Assembly (NCBI GenBank): GCA_958496175.1
Contig: OY292278.1
Location: forward strand, 26,164,001 to 26,228,000
Source of the DNA: Sisyra terminalis
Taxonomy: Eukaryota > Arthropoda > Insecta > Neuroptera > Sisyridae
Direction: 5' to 3'
DNA length: 64,000 nt
The position numbers and the translations under genes were made by a program. Below, piece by piece: positions 1-10,785 of the stretch (the first letter of the stretch is position 1; every line of letters starts with the position of its first letter). The notes under the pieces are model-generated. The model was not told where the DNA came from, ran no database searches, and saw only the letters and a list, made by a program, of their open reading frames with translations.

Positions 1-870
1 TTGCATTATGTTTTGTTATAATTGAAATAAAAATCTGTGTCAATAGATAAATATAATTGGGTAATAAAATTATACAATTATCATTGTATTCATTAAATTT
101 TTACGCCGTCGCTATTTGTATATGCTGTAGGTACACACAATTGAGTATTTAGACAAATTGTATTTATATACAATTGACTATTTATTCATATCTATACATA
201 GCAGTTTAAGACTAAAATCCATTTGTATAAGGTAAATGTTTTTGATACAAATTTTTGAATAAGTGACCCATGCTGTATTGATAAACAGTTAAATATAAAT
301 AAACAGTAATAAGACACAAATTTGTATAAGTAGTCAATTGTGTTTAATATTGTGAAATACCATACAGTATGTGTAAAAAGCCAATATGGCTCCTGTCCTT
401 TTTAGCAAAATCAATATCTGGCAACGATGAATTTTCTACTTTGTTTTTGGATTGATTCGCAAGTAAATCAGATTATAATGAAAATTTACCTACAGAAGAG
501 CACATAATATGATAATAGAATTAAATTAACAAGATTCGGAAATTAAATTTTAAAAAAAAAGTAAAAAATCCATTGTTGTCAGGTATTGATGTCACTAAAA
601 GGAATATGAGCCACCAATTTGATTTTTAATTTGAAAACTAGTAAGTTTCTGGGAAATATTCACGGCCCAACACTGAAAAAACTGACAAATGGCAAAAATT
701 GGCAACTAAATGAAAACGAAATGACAGTTGAAACCAATGACAGCGACAGTTAGCTCTAACTTGAGGCAACAATTATTATTTTTGTATTACACTAACATGT
801 ATGTGTTAATATTCTTCATTGCCTTTACCGCCGTACATACATTTGCCTATTATATTGACAAAAAAAGCAA
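1..870 (+). repeat. Dispersed repeat family A, copy 1, interrupted by a MITE
   Basis: Positions 1-350 align with 36180-36520: shared blocks include a stretch around 'tatctataca', then 'gtttttgata' and 'gtgaccca'. Positions 633-861 align with 35858-36100, 36521-36750 and 59829-60034. Shared blocks there are 'gtgaaatattcac', 'aactgacaaatgg', 'atgacagttgaa' and 'acgtatgt'. In the 36 kb copy the two blocks are contiguous; here they are separated by the MITE at 388-612. No coding capacity is visible. The family type is unknown. Its arrangement at 35858-36750 (direct repeats around an internal block) could be a small LTR-type element or a tandem array. Confidence 0.65.
388..612. mobile_element. MITE family M1, copy 1 (8-bp TSD type)
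   Basis: The ends are inverted: GGCTCC at the left and GAGCC at the right, with internal matches to the intact copy at 26079-26302 (CTGGCAACG, ACTTTGTTTTT). The flanking octamers gccaatat and accaattt agree at 6 of 8 positions, as expected for an aged 8-bp target duplication. It is inserted inside repeat family A. It is non-coding. An 8-bp duplication fits hAT-, P- or Merlin-type transposases; I cannot choose between them. Confidence 0.7.
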
Positions 871-984
871 AAATTGTGTTTAAAATGTATCATTTTTTAG
901 TTATCACAACCTACTAGTAATTGATGTACCATTTCAGGCAATACCGGAATATGCTATGGTAGTGGATTCAAAATATTATTTTAA

Positions 985-1055
985 TTACGACAAGTAAGTA
1001 TAACTTCTCATGGGCGTACATTAGTACACACACGGTTTTTTATTGTTATTATTAT
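985..1055 (+). repeat. Repeat family C fragment, copy 1
   Basis: The block 'aagtataacttct' followed by 'gcgtacat..agtaca' recurs at 22545-22625 and, in part, at 34523-34600. The core AGAAGTATAACTTCT in the other copies is a 6-bp hairpin with a 3-nt loop. The function and class are unknown. Confidence 0.4.
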
Positions 1056-1511
1056 TATTACTTTTTTTCGACGAAATGCTATTAACATGCATATGAAAAC
1101 ATAATTTAACAGCTTCCTATAGTTTATATCTTGCGTGCCGCTGCAGTTACACACATACAGCAAATAAAATATGAAATTTGTATACGGATTTTTGTATATC
1201 GGGTTAATCAGAATTTCTATCCTCCGTCGATTTATAAATAGACAGATTCGAATTACGATATTACGTGTACTTAAATCAACTAATAAGCATTAATGAGCGA
1301 AATATAAAAAAAAATCAAAATTTTCATCTTATATTCATCAGTTCTAGAAAAAATTGCTGTTAGATCACAGTAACCTTGAAATTGCAGTTCAGTTTTTTTT
1401 AATAGATGATAAAAATCAGATCTCAGCTTTTATATTTTTTTAAATAAGAAGAAAATTCAGGTTATTTAAGATCTTTTTGTTTTTATTTTTTATTTAATGT
1501 TTTATTATTTC

Positions 1512-1555
1512 AAAAAGCAACGTTTCGTTACTAATCGTAACTTCCTCAGGCTTCT
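1512..1555 (-). ncRNA. Hammerhead-like ribozyme motif, family A copy 1
   Basis: On the minus strand: AGAAGC, then CUGAGGA, then an A, a hairpin GUUAC-GAUUA-GUAAC, GAAA, and CGUU followed by GCUUUU. The CUGANGA and GAAA boxes match the hammerhead core. AGAAGC and GCUUUU pair over 6 bp as helix I (one G-U pair). Helix III would be only C-G, with GUU as cleavage triplet. The A between the core and helix II departs from the canonical fold and may reduce activity. Confidence 0.5.
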
Positions 1556-1596
1556 ATAACAAATTAAAATAATTACAAAATATGTCAATCATACAT

Positions 1597-1636
1597 AGCT
1601 TGAGGAAGTTACGATTAGTAACGAAACGTTGCTTTT
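1597..1636 (+). ncRNA. Hammerhead-like motif, family A copy 2, mutated core
   Basis: The hairpin GUUAC-GAUUA-GUAAC and GAAACGUUGC are identical to the neighbouring copies. The first core base, however, is U (UUGAGGA instead of CUGAGGA). This base pairs with the core G in known hammerheads, so this copy is probably inactive. Helix I is reduced to about 3 bp. Confidence 0.5.
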
Positions 1637-1686
1637 GGAAATAATATGTATGATTGACATATTTTGTAATTATTTTAATTTGTTAT

Positions 1687-1729
1687 AGAAGCCTGAGGAA
1701 GTTACGATTAGTAACGAAACGTTGCTTTT
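1687..1729 (+). ncRNA. Hammerhead-like ribozyme motif, family A copy 3
   Basis: CUGAGGA lies at 1693-1699. The helix II strands are 1701-1705 and 1711-1715 with loop GAUUA. GAAA is at 1716-1719 and CGUU at 1720-1723. Helix I pairs 1687-1692 with 1724-1729 (6 bp). It is the mirror of the minus-strand motif at 1512-1555. Such 1-bp helix III forms are known to act, weakly, as dimers. The bulged A at 1700 is the main argument against activity. Confidence 0.5.
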
Positions 1730-2973
1730 TGAAATAATAAAATATTAAATAAAAAATAAAAAAAAACAAAAAGATCTTAAATAACCTGAATTTTCTTCTT
1801 AGTTTTTTTTTAACTTATGAAACTTTCTTATATAAAATACAGGACAAAAAAGGAAAGAAGTATTTTTTTTTATTGGCAAATATAGTGGACTTCATAAAGT
1901 GTTATTGTTGCCAGAGGTAGGATTCTAAAATGACGTAGACATGACTAAACCTCTTTTCACACAAAGCCTGGTGATATTTTGGTCGCTTTTGACAATCGTC
2001 TGGGGGAAAGCTTGATAAAGTTCTGACATAGAAGTCGACACATACAAACATTTACGTGTGTAAAACGAACAGGAACTTGTAGGAACGTATAAATTTACAA
2101 AACACATGATATTCATGAAGCTGTTCGTCACGGCTTTGATTTGGACATAAATTAAAATAGTTTACCTAACTCTTCATTAAGGCAGCTAAGATGGTTGATC
2201 CTCTGGTAAACATGCAAACTTGCTAGATTGACATAAACGTCAAAAGTTGTGCACGTCAATTTACATGCGATGATATATTTCAGAAACTATGCAATGTGGT
2301 AAGGCTACATAAGGGGCCACATACACCGACCACCGTCGAATGGTAAGCTTTTAACAAAGCTTGTTATGTGAGATATTTGATTATGACATTAATTGAACTC
2401 GAGAATCGTTGATATAATCTAGAAGTTCAACTGAGAAATTATTGAAACAGTTTGTAACAATAAACTAATATTTTCATGTCGTAACAAATAGAATGCAAAT
2501 GATTTGAATTCCTCCAATTTCGGATTTTAATACGAATACTTACCACGAAAACTTCTCTACTACACAAATAGTTAAATCCAGTAAAATTTGGTGGTTACAA
2601 CTTTTACTCGATTAATAATTGTCCGAATTCACTCACGATTATATTTACTTGATCTTTTTTTCCGGGTTCTATAGAAAAATCGGATCCCTCCAAATTTCAT
2701 CATACATCCATGTTATCGTGACTTTATTTGAAAACTATTAGCATTATGATTCTTCTTTGACCGTTCTCTTATTACTGAGAATCTAGATCATTACCGACTT
2801 ATATCGTAAGTCTCTTATTGCTACGATTTCCTACTTTATTTAAGGAACCTTAATATAAAGTGCTGTTGACTTTTTCAACCTGATCAATCCATTGGGTTGG
2901 TGAGCGCACTCAGGGTCTCACCATATACTGATTAGCCGACAAAGTTTGAATTTTCCAAATTTTTTTTTGCCAA

Positions 2974-3258
2974 TCGATTGTGGGAATACATGATTTTAAC
3001 GAACGAAGAAAATTTATGTGTGGAAAGTCTGTTAATAGATGTTTTGATTTTTGCTAGTTTGGAAAATTTGGCTGAATCGGAAAGTGTGGAAAATGTTTTT
3101 CGAATTTCGAAAAACACTTCATATGTTATTTCACATATTTATATTCAAAAAAAATTTTGTGGGAAATATTGATTTTCACAAACGATGAAAATATTTGGGT
3201 GAAAAGCGTCTTTAATTATGTTTCGATTTTTGTTATTTTGGAAAGTTTTGTGAAAATA
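2974..3258 (+). repeat. Diverged tandem duplication, unit about 185 bp
   Basis: 2975-3074 and 3160-3258 share the ordered blocks GTGGGAA, TGATTTT, ACGA.GAAAAT, GTCT, TTTGATTTTTG and TTTGGAAA at the same spacing. They differ by many substitutions. The duplicated segment is AT-rich, and its short open frames (2978-3172 and its antisense) are not conserved between the units. I read it as an old non-coding duplication. Confidence 0.55.
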
Positions 3259-4269
3259 TAATTCAGGGAGAAAAATAATTTCATAAATGCTTTTTTTTTC
3301 TTCAATTTTTTGGGTGGGGGGAGGTTCTGTTAAGTTTTCTTTAATTTTTCTTTTTTATTTATTTTTAAACTACACTTTTCAAAATTTTCCTATATTTTTG
3401 TTATTATATGTCGCTAAAAACCCTATTTTCTTAACATTTTACTATATCAATGAATGAATAATTAATTTTTCGAAATTAATCAATTACTAGTAAACTATTT
3501 TGTCCCAAACCTAATAGTTTCTTTCACAAACCTCTACGAACGATTTGCCATCGGTTGGCAAAAAAAAAATTAGGAAAACTCAAACTTTAAAGTTTTGTTG
3601 TCTAATCGGTATAGGGTAAATAAATCATATCACAAAATTTTTTAAGTATCTTGCATCGCATTAGATTTACCCTAAATAAATGTACTAAATATTTTGGTTT
3701 GTTAAGCTTAATTTAAGGCATATTCAGTCCCAAAAGTAAGTTAAAAATTTTCTATATTTTTTGTTTTTTCTTATTTTGTTTAGGATTGTTCGTGAAATGT
3801 CCAATTTTCTCTTAAACTATTTACAGTTTTTTAAGTATCGATTTATTTAATCGTTTCATGGTATGCTATACGACGTAATTATTCAGGAATTTCAATTTTT
3901 ATGTATATTTGTCTTTGTTTGTACCTACATAACATTCTTAAGTTTTTCGCTGAATGAATATCGTAACACTAAAAAATCGTTCCTGCACAGACCAAAAATT
4001 CATGATTATTGAAATTGCATAATATATTTAACTTTTTACGACTGTCTTCCAATCATTGCTCTTACAAATGCACCAGTACCAATTAAATGGTCTTGTTAAA
4101 GCAAATAATGTAAACTTTTAATGCATCGTCAAAATATTGTTACAAGATGTTTATAAAGCTTACTTTATTAAGCTTGCAAATGACAAGTAGAGTAAAACGT
4201 TGTGAAACATTTTATTTATCTTATTTTCTTGTATTTGAATCTACAATATCAATTTAAACCACAACATTG
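3259..4269. other. AT-rich intronic DNA, nothing recognised
   Basis: Homopolymer runs and short stop-rich frames only. I see no protein similarity, paired terminal repeats or RNA gene. Confidence 0.5.
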
Positions 4270-4440
4270 GTCTGATTAGTACATCCCTTGTGTAACCATG
4301 GCAACTCGGATGCAATTCGTTCGAAGATTGCACTGGCGTCGTATCTTAATTGGATTGAAAACACTGCACGCTATATTTATTCGATCAAATGCAATTATAA
4401 TCGGCCAAGTCCTCTCAATAATTGATACAGAAATCTAAAA
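4270..4440. promoter_or_regulatory. Candidate regulatory island with an RFX X-box
   Basis: This stretch has a more mixed composition than its flanks and no repeat structure. At 4292-4305 it contains GTAACCATGGCAAC, a full palindromic match to the X-box bound by RFX transcription factors, which in animals drive ciliary and sensory-neuron genes. One 14-base match is suggestive, not proof; conservation across species was not testable here. Confidence 0.35.
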
Positions 4441-5207
4441 ATTTGCATCGACTACGAAGTGAACGTTAAGTTTTGCTCGTTTTTCATATCATTTAATGAT
4501 GAAGTTGAAGACGCGACCCTTATTCTAACTATCATCTTTGAAAATAAATGCTAAAAGAATGGCAGAGCATATTGCGAAAAAATCGATGGAGTTTTCCAAT
4601 TAATTTTACTGGAATAGAAGGTGACTTTAATAAATCAAATTTCAAAAAGCTAACAATGCCGTTTTTTTGCCTTTCTTTCCATTGTTATTGCGATTAAAAG
4701 ATAGATTTTTTTCTTGATTGATTTTCTATGTTCACAACGAATTCAGTGAAAAAGAGGTTTGCCGGGGTGGAAATAGCGGGGCTGGGAGGAATTTTTTCAA
4801 TAAGCTACGAAAGCGTAAAAGAACAAAGTTCAAGAATTTTTCTATTGTACTTTTTTTTGAATTTTCAATTTCTTTTATGAAATTATTAATGCTAAATAAA
4901 GAATGTTTTTTAATGAAAGAAGATAAAAGTAAGGAACATCTTTTTGACGAGATTTTCATTTCAGGTTTTGTACTATTTCAATATATAATAAAGGATAGTC
5001 AAAAGGAAAAATGTATTTATTTAGCGTTTTAGAAATATAATCTTAAATTCAGAAATGACTAAATTGTTGTACTATTAATACAATGAAAACAACATATTAT
5101 CGAAATCAATAAATCTGTTCTTGGTTTGTACAATAGAATTCAGGTAGACCAAAATTTACGTTCGATTTTATCAACTTGAGTTCCATAACTTTCAATATTA
5201 CCAGCAA

Positions 5208-5604
5208 AACCAGTGAAATTCAAAACTGATGGGGAATTGCAAACAATTTCACTCTCAACTGGTGGTATGAAATAACATAGTAAGAGATTGAAGGCCAAAA
5301 TGTGTACGAGAGAAAGAATTTTTGGATTCGGAACCAGTTGTAAATGAGAAAACAATTAATGGATAATAATATATGTCTTATGAGACTCAATTTTTTCTTT
5401 ATTACGAAAAATTTGTGAAAACAATTGTATGTACTGGTTGTTCATTTAAATACCTCCAACTAGTTCCGAATCTCTGAATGACACATTTAAATCTCCCATT
5501 CTCTCTCACATATTTTGGCCTTCAAGTTCTTACTATGTTATTTCATATCATCAGCTGAAAGTAGAATTGTTTGAATTCTACAATAGTTTACAATTAAACT
5601 GGTT
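5208..5604. repeat. Long inverted repeat (foldback)
   Basis: The left arm (5208-5355) and right arm (about 5428-5604) are inverted copies. Reading the right arm on the minus strand gives, in order, the left-arm blocks AACCAGT, CAAACAATT, TATGAAATAACATAGTAAG, GAAGGCCAAAAT and ATTCGGAAC.AGTTG. There are many substitutions between them. The loop is about 70 bases. An RNA spanning it could form a long imperfect duplex. The open frame across 5140-5355 on the minus strand is a by-product of the arm. No target duplication is evident. Confidence 0.7.
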
Positions 5605-7120
5605 TCGCACTTTACGTGTGGAATCCATACTGACAAAAGTCATAACAAAAATGAAACATACTCCAATTTTCATTTCATCCCTAATTATTTATCAACCTAT
5701 TTAAAGTGATAGTACTAAATTCTAATCTTCATTTTGTGTTCGTTTGAATTTAAATCCTTATAAGCTGTTAAGATAAAATCAATCTATTCCAAATTCCAAT
5801 TCAATTACATATCTGTGAACGCAATTTTAAGTTAATAATCTTTCAATTATCGAAGCGAACATATCAACAAAATGTAGGATATAACTCTTGTAGGTATAAA
5901 CTTGCAGGTAAACTTTTTCGTATATGTACAATTTAATAAATTTTTGTTGTATTTACAAACAAAAATAATCCATTTCATATTTTCATTATGTTCTATTATA
6001 TTTGGTAGAAATATTAAATACATTTAAAAAATAAAGCTTTTAATAATTTGACTACGTTGCAATTGATATGTATTTGATTATGTAATATGCAAATTATTTT
6101 TATAAATTACTAGAGGACTCGGGGAACTTTGTACTACTGAAATTGAATTGCAAAAATCAATTGATGGCGGTAATACTGCTATATTTTTAATTGCTACTAT
6201 GGATATAATTAAGTTCACATACTTATGTTTGAAAATTACAAATTAAGTACGTTTTTTGAAAATATATTTTATTTAACTTATTTAGATTTATACCTATAAT
6301 AACATTGAACATAATAAAATTCATAAAATCTCACTTATTTATGAGTTTTTAAACATATATAGATATTTCTGCGTGACGTGAGAAAACAATTGCGGAATAT
6401 GTCTAACCAAATTTATTTAAAACCCATTTCGTTAATGATTTTCTAGATATTCTAATAGTTATTATGTTGTATTATGTTAATCTAGGTGTATATAAATCCA
6501 TCAAATCATAGACCACGAAATCGATCTAGCCATTCTTCAGTTACAAATAGTCAAAAGAAATTACGCCAAAAAGAAATTACGGATTGTAAACAGATTTAGG
6601 TGAAGACCTTTCCAAAGAAGTTTGATAATCCATAACACTTTTCATATATGCGTTTATAATAAGTTAGAGGGCAATTTATTGCTTATGGAAGCAATATACT
6701 TTGACCATTTAAGAGTTGAGTTTTTTGGAGGAAAGGTTTAAAAATTAGTAACCTTTTATAATTTTTATTTAACCACGTTTATTGAAACAATTAATTTATA
6801 ACCATAAATTTACTCAATAAGTAGTTTTAATGTAAATCCCTTCCCCGTGCAAAACTACTTTATATTACTCTATGAATCATTCTAGGTTATACCCATTTTT
6901 GAGACCCAAGCGACGTTAATTAAATACTCGCTGAAATCGCTATCTTACTATCGAAATTTTTTTTTTCAAAAATCGAGTAGTATCATATTTTGATCGATAA
7001 ATTGAGTCTGTAACTATTATTGATTGAAAAGGGGAGTCGCAGGCCACTATGAATGAAAATACAAGGGTATTGTTGTTATTGATACCGGGTATTCATTCAT
7101 ATTATAGGGATGGGGTGTGT
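5605..7120. other. AT-rich intronic DNA, nothing recognised
   Basis: No exon-like composition, protein similarity, terminal repeats or RNA gene is visible. Only AT-rich runs and short open frames. Confidence 0.5.
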
Positions 7121-7129
7121 AACGATGGT

Positions 7130-7300
7130 TCATTTTTCTTAGAGATGCTATTTTCACTCATGGGTAGATAAACATATTCTCAAGATAGCTATTTACCAGA
7201 TAAAAAATTATCTATTAAATAATAATACCATTTAATTGGAAGGTATGAGTTACTATCTGGATATTAAAAATACCTTATTAAAGATTGAAAAATGATTTAT
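7130..7300 (+). repeat. Dispersed repeat family D, copy 1
   Basis: The blocks TATTTTCACTCATGG, AGATAGCTA and GTTACTATCTGGATAT..AAAAAT recur, diverged, at 37610-37810. The second half also resembles 49510-49640 (ATCTGGAAGATAG, GTTACTATC). It is non-coding. Class unknown. Confidence 0.45.
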
Positions 7301-8859
7301 TCAATTTAAAAATTCTGATTTTCAAGTTCTGATCTATAGTTCCTATTGCTCCTGAACAGATAGAGCTTCCTAAAACTTTTTATTTTAATTTTAAAATTAA
7401 ATTTAAATAAAAATGAACATTCCTTTTTAATTTATTCAATTTCTTCGGACAATAATCAGATGTTTGTAAAGTAGCTAAAAATATTTTTCAATATGCATCG
7501 TTTTCTTTTTTTATAAGAACAATTGGTTGTGTAAGTCTTCCTTTCTTTAGGGTAAAACGGTAGAATTGTATTTGGGGAAAAATAATTAAAATAATAAGGT
7601 GGCTTCTTGAACGAAAATAAAACCGATGATTTCCTGAAGCTCTGGTTTTTCTTTTCATCATAATAATTGGACAAAAAAATTAATTGGAAATTGATTTTTA
7701 AAGCCTTTTGGTTCATTAGGTTTTGAATTGCTTAATCAGATTGGTGGAAACAAGAAAAAAAATGTTTTCAGGAAATGTGATTATTAACTGTTGAGGTAAT
7801 TTAAATATAAATTTCGGGAAATAAAAAGTGTTTTTAACAATGAAAAATTTAACATTGTTTATCTTTTATTTTCCTATTGAATAATGTCCATATCTACTAT
7901 TTTTTTTTTGAATAGATTATTCCCGGAAAAGTTTAAAAGCAATAACATTTTTTGCAAAACTCTCGAGAGACCAAAACCAGTAATCAATGACGCAAAAAAA
8001 ATTCGAATTTTCAATATGATGAAAAAATCAAATTGAGCTTTTTTTTAAATAGTGTTTTCACAACAACAAAGTCTTTTTAACTGTAGAAAAAGATTTAAAC
8101 GTTAACTTAGCATATCAGCATCGGGTTTGTGGTCAATAAGCAACTGATAATTTTCTTCTTTCAGAACTCTTAAACAATTAAAACAAACAAAATAAAACAC
8201 CAAAATAATTCATAGTTATTTATTCCAAATTCCAAAAGGGTAACGTTTAATTGACAGACATGATAGTTTCGAATTGGAATGTGCTTATATTAGTGCTTTA
8301 AAATGATGAAGTAAACTCGAAAGCTCAGACTTGCGTTTCTTTTAAGACTGCTGAGGGAGTCAAGAGGCCAGGCCGAGTCAAAAGCTCACTTAATAAAGTA
8401 GATTGTGGCAGTATATAAATGAAAAAAAGTTCCGCATTGTTGATTTGACATCTGAAGTACGTTTTGTGCTTTTCCATGTGTGAACTTTTAACTGGCTTCG
8501 ACACTTTGACATTTACGTCTTCGCCAAATCGAGCTGTGCACCACTTATCAATCCCTTAATCCATCCCTTGACACTCTTCTACATTTTTCTATTAAAATAT
8601 AGAAGTTAATGCGATGTTGTCACCAAATAAAATATCCATTTAAGAAATAAGAATTACATAGTTGCTTCATCATCCCAACAAGATTCTATAACGTTAATTA
8701 ATGAGAGATATTAGGAACTCCCCGACATTACTTATAGGATATTTTAATTACACGTTTTTTCGTGAATAAATAAAATATAGATGGCACACTGAATTTGTTT
8801 CGGTATTTTTACATTTAGGTAGTGTATTATATATTAAGTATGATATTTATAAAAATGGC

Positions 8860-10645
8860 TTCGGTCACTGTACAAAGTGTTCAAATTGTTAAATAATTTA
8901 AAAAAAATAACATCTAGTGAAAAGTATGTTTAGAAAATTAATCCAATTTTTGGTTTACATAATCGTCCATTTAAAAGCACTATTGGTCACTTAATTAAGG
9001 GGGGAAGCTGGTCTAGAATTTTGAAGAAACCGATTTTTTTTTTGTCTCAAAAGGTACTTTAGGGTCTTAAAAATAACATACCAAAGGATAGATGCCGGCA
9101 AAAATGTCTAAATGCCCAAACTTTCGCAGATTAAAGGCATCGCAGATTAAAGGTATATACGCATTTAATATGATTTTATAGTACTTAAAACTTTAAACGC
9201 GTTTTTCTCGAAATAACTTTTTTGAACTGGCCGAAGACATAACTCGAGCAAATCTTCACCGATCTATACGAAATTTTGACAGTACATTCGAAATACCTTT
9301 CTGCAGAGACGTACGTAGGATTTTTTTTTATATTGCATAGTTTTTTTTAATCAACAATTTTGTCGTTTTTTTATAGTGAAAATTTTAATGTTTTGTTCAA
9401 ACGTGCACCATTTCGCGAAAAAACAAAATATCGAAAAAATCCTACGTACGTCTCTTGCTGTTGTTATATAGAAACTAAAAATTTCAGGTTTTTGTTCCAG
9501 GACCAAAATTAAGGAGGTTATTTCTTCGGCCATGGACTCGTCTAAAAAATGAGGCGCCTCCGAAGAAATGCTGGACAGCCGCCATTTTGAATTTAATTGA
9601 CACGAAAAAATTTGTATTTGTATATTAAAACCTAAATTATAAAACCTCTTTCACAGATTTTCGATTGATCTTTTTGTTGAGTCACAAAAAATTCATAAAT
9701 TATGCCCATTTTTTCACGCTCTAGACCAGCTTCCCCCCTTAACAAATTTCAAGAGATCAGTGTGGTGGAAGATCAAAAAGCTGAAAAATGCGCTCGTAGT
9801 GGTTGTAAACAAGAAAATATTTATTTGGTTTATGAATGTGTCGCTAAAGACCCTTAAGTATCCTTAGACGACGCCTCTAATAAGTTGGACTAAGTGTATC
9901 AACGGTATGGTGAATTTTACATAAATATTATCTTTAAAGTTATAGAAGATTCAAATAATAAATAAATTAGAGCCATTAGATCATTTAAATCATGGTATAT
10001 TTGTCGATTTTATCAATAAACAACTAACTGGTTTTTCTCAAATATTCATGTTTTCCTATGAGGCATATTTTGATCTTGGGGGTTACATTAATAATTGAAA
10101 TTGCCATATCTGGAGTGAGAATCATCCATGAACTATTCATGGAAACCTATTCTGGATTTAATTGGACATTACTTCTATGTAAATGCTGTTGGTGAAGTGG
10201 TAACTATCAATGGTGATCGATATCATCAGATAATATTCAAATTTTTGAGGCCTTAATTAATGAATATTGATTAAGAAAACATTTGGTTTCAACAGGATGG
10301 CGCTACACCTCAGTTTCTGAATAAAACAATCTCTTTTTTGGGTACCAAATTTCCTGAACGTGTTTTCATCAGAGATGGTGATGTTAATTGGCCACCAAGC
10401 GATCATGCGATTTGTCACCGATGGATAACATTCTTTGGGTCATAAGAAAAGCCAGGTCTATAAGAATAATGCACACTTGATTCCTGATCTTAAGAATGAA
10501 ATTATTAGTGTCATTGGTGAGATGGAGCCTTAATTATGTCAAAATGAAATTGAAAATTTTAACAAAATTGTGGATATCTGTGGAGCTGAAAGAGGATTTT
10601 GGCAGATATTATTTTTCCTGTATAATTATCATGACTGATACTTCA
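8860..10645 (+). pseudogene. Tc1/mariner-type transposase pseudogene, split by a MITE
   Basis: This was the DDE transposase of a Tc1/mariner (IS630) element. The N-terminal helix-turn-helix part lies at about 8860-8998 (GLHNRPFKSTIGHLI). It continues in frame at 9743 (NKFQEISVVEDQ) once 8999-9742 is removed. The catalytic part follows: MFSYEAYFDLGGYINN at about 10050, WFQQDGAT at 10284, DVNWPP near 10380, a frameshift to RSCDLSPMDNILW, and NEIENFNKIVDICGAERG near 10540. The first catalytic Asp (usual SDEAHF) is Tyr here; the QQD and CDL aspartates persist. There are several stops and at least one shift, so it is dead. The family has about 340 residues, so most of the gene is represented. Confidence 0.85.
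8999..9738. mobile_element. TTAA-flanked MITE inserted in the transposase pseudogene
   Basis: Perfect 19-base terminal inverted repeats begin GGGGGGAAGCTGGTCTAGA and are flanked by TTAA at 8995-8998 and 9739-9742. Removing the element plus one TTAA restores the interrupted transposase reading frame exactly, so the boundaries are secure. Inside is a second inverted pair: GAGACGTACGTAGGA at 9307 and its complement near 9437. TTAA duplication is typical of piggyBac-type transposases, although these termini do not start with the CCC of classic piggyBac. It has no coding capacity. Confidence 0.9.
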
Positions 10646-10714
10646 ATTACTAATAGAAGTTTTTGACATTGAATGGAAACTATGTGTTTTTTTTTTATTT
10701 TTTTGTTTTAAATT

Positions 10715-10785
10715 GTTGTTAACCATTGCTTTATAACTACTAAGGTCTTTTAGCGACTTTAGGGTTGATAAAATCCGTTATGTTT
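10715..10785 (-). repeat. SINE 3' fragment
   Basis: On the minus strand this reads ACGGATTTTATCAACCCTA then AAGACCTTAGTAGTTATAAA. That is the 3' half of the tRNA-derived SINE seen at 19266, 32895, 42880, 47921 and 56362. The tRNA-like head is missing. It abuts the end of the transposase pseudogene. Confidence 0.6.

Larger units (their letters stand above)
1441..1801. repeat. Foldback element with hammerhead-like motifs
   Basis: The left arm (about 1441-1594) is the reverse complement of the right arm (about 1644-1801) at nearly every base. The spacer (1595-1643) holds an extra copy of the same 40-base motif. Both arms begin with TAAATAAGAAGA..TTCAGG, and the outer 50 bases before the left arm recur at 61381-61440. 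Inverted terminal repeats bearing ribozyme motifs are known from the pseudo-LTRs of Penelope-like elements. That assignment is inference, since no reverse transcriptase is present here. Confidence 0.75.

Noticed and set aside
4718..5032. 104-codon plus-strand ORF
   Set aside because: The composition follows the AT-rich background (Lys, Phe, Ile), with no similarity and an overlapping antisense frame.
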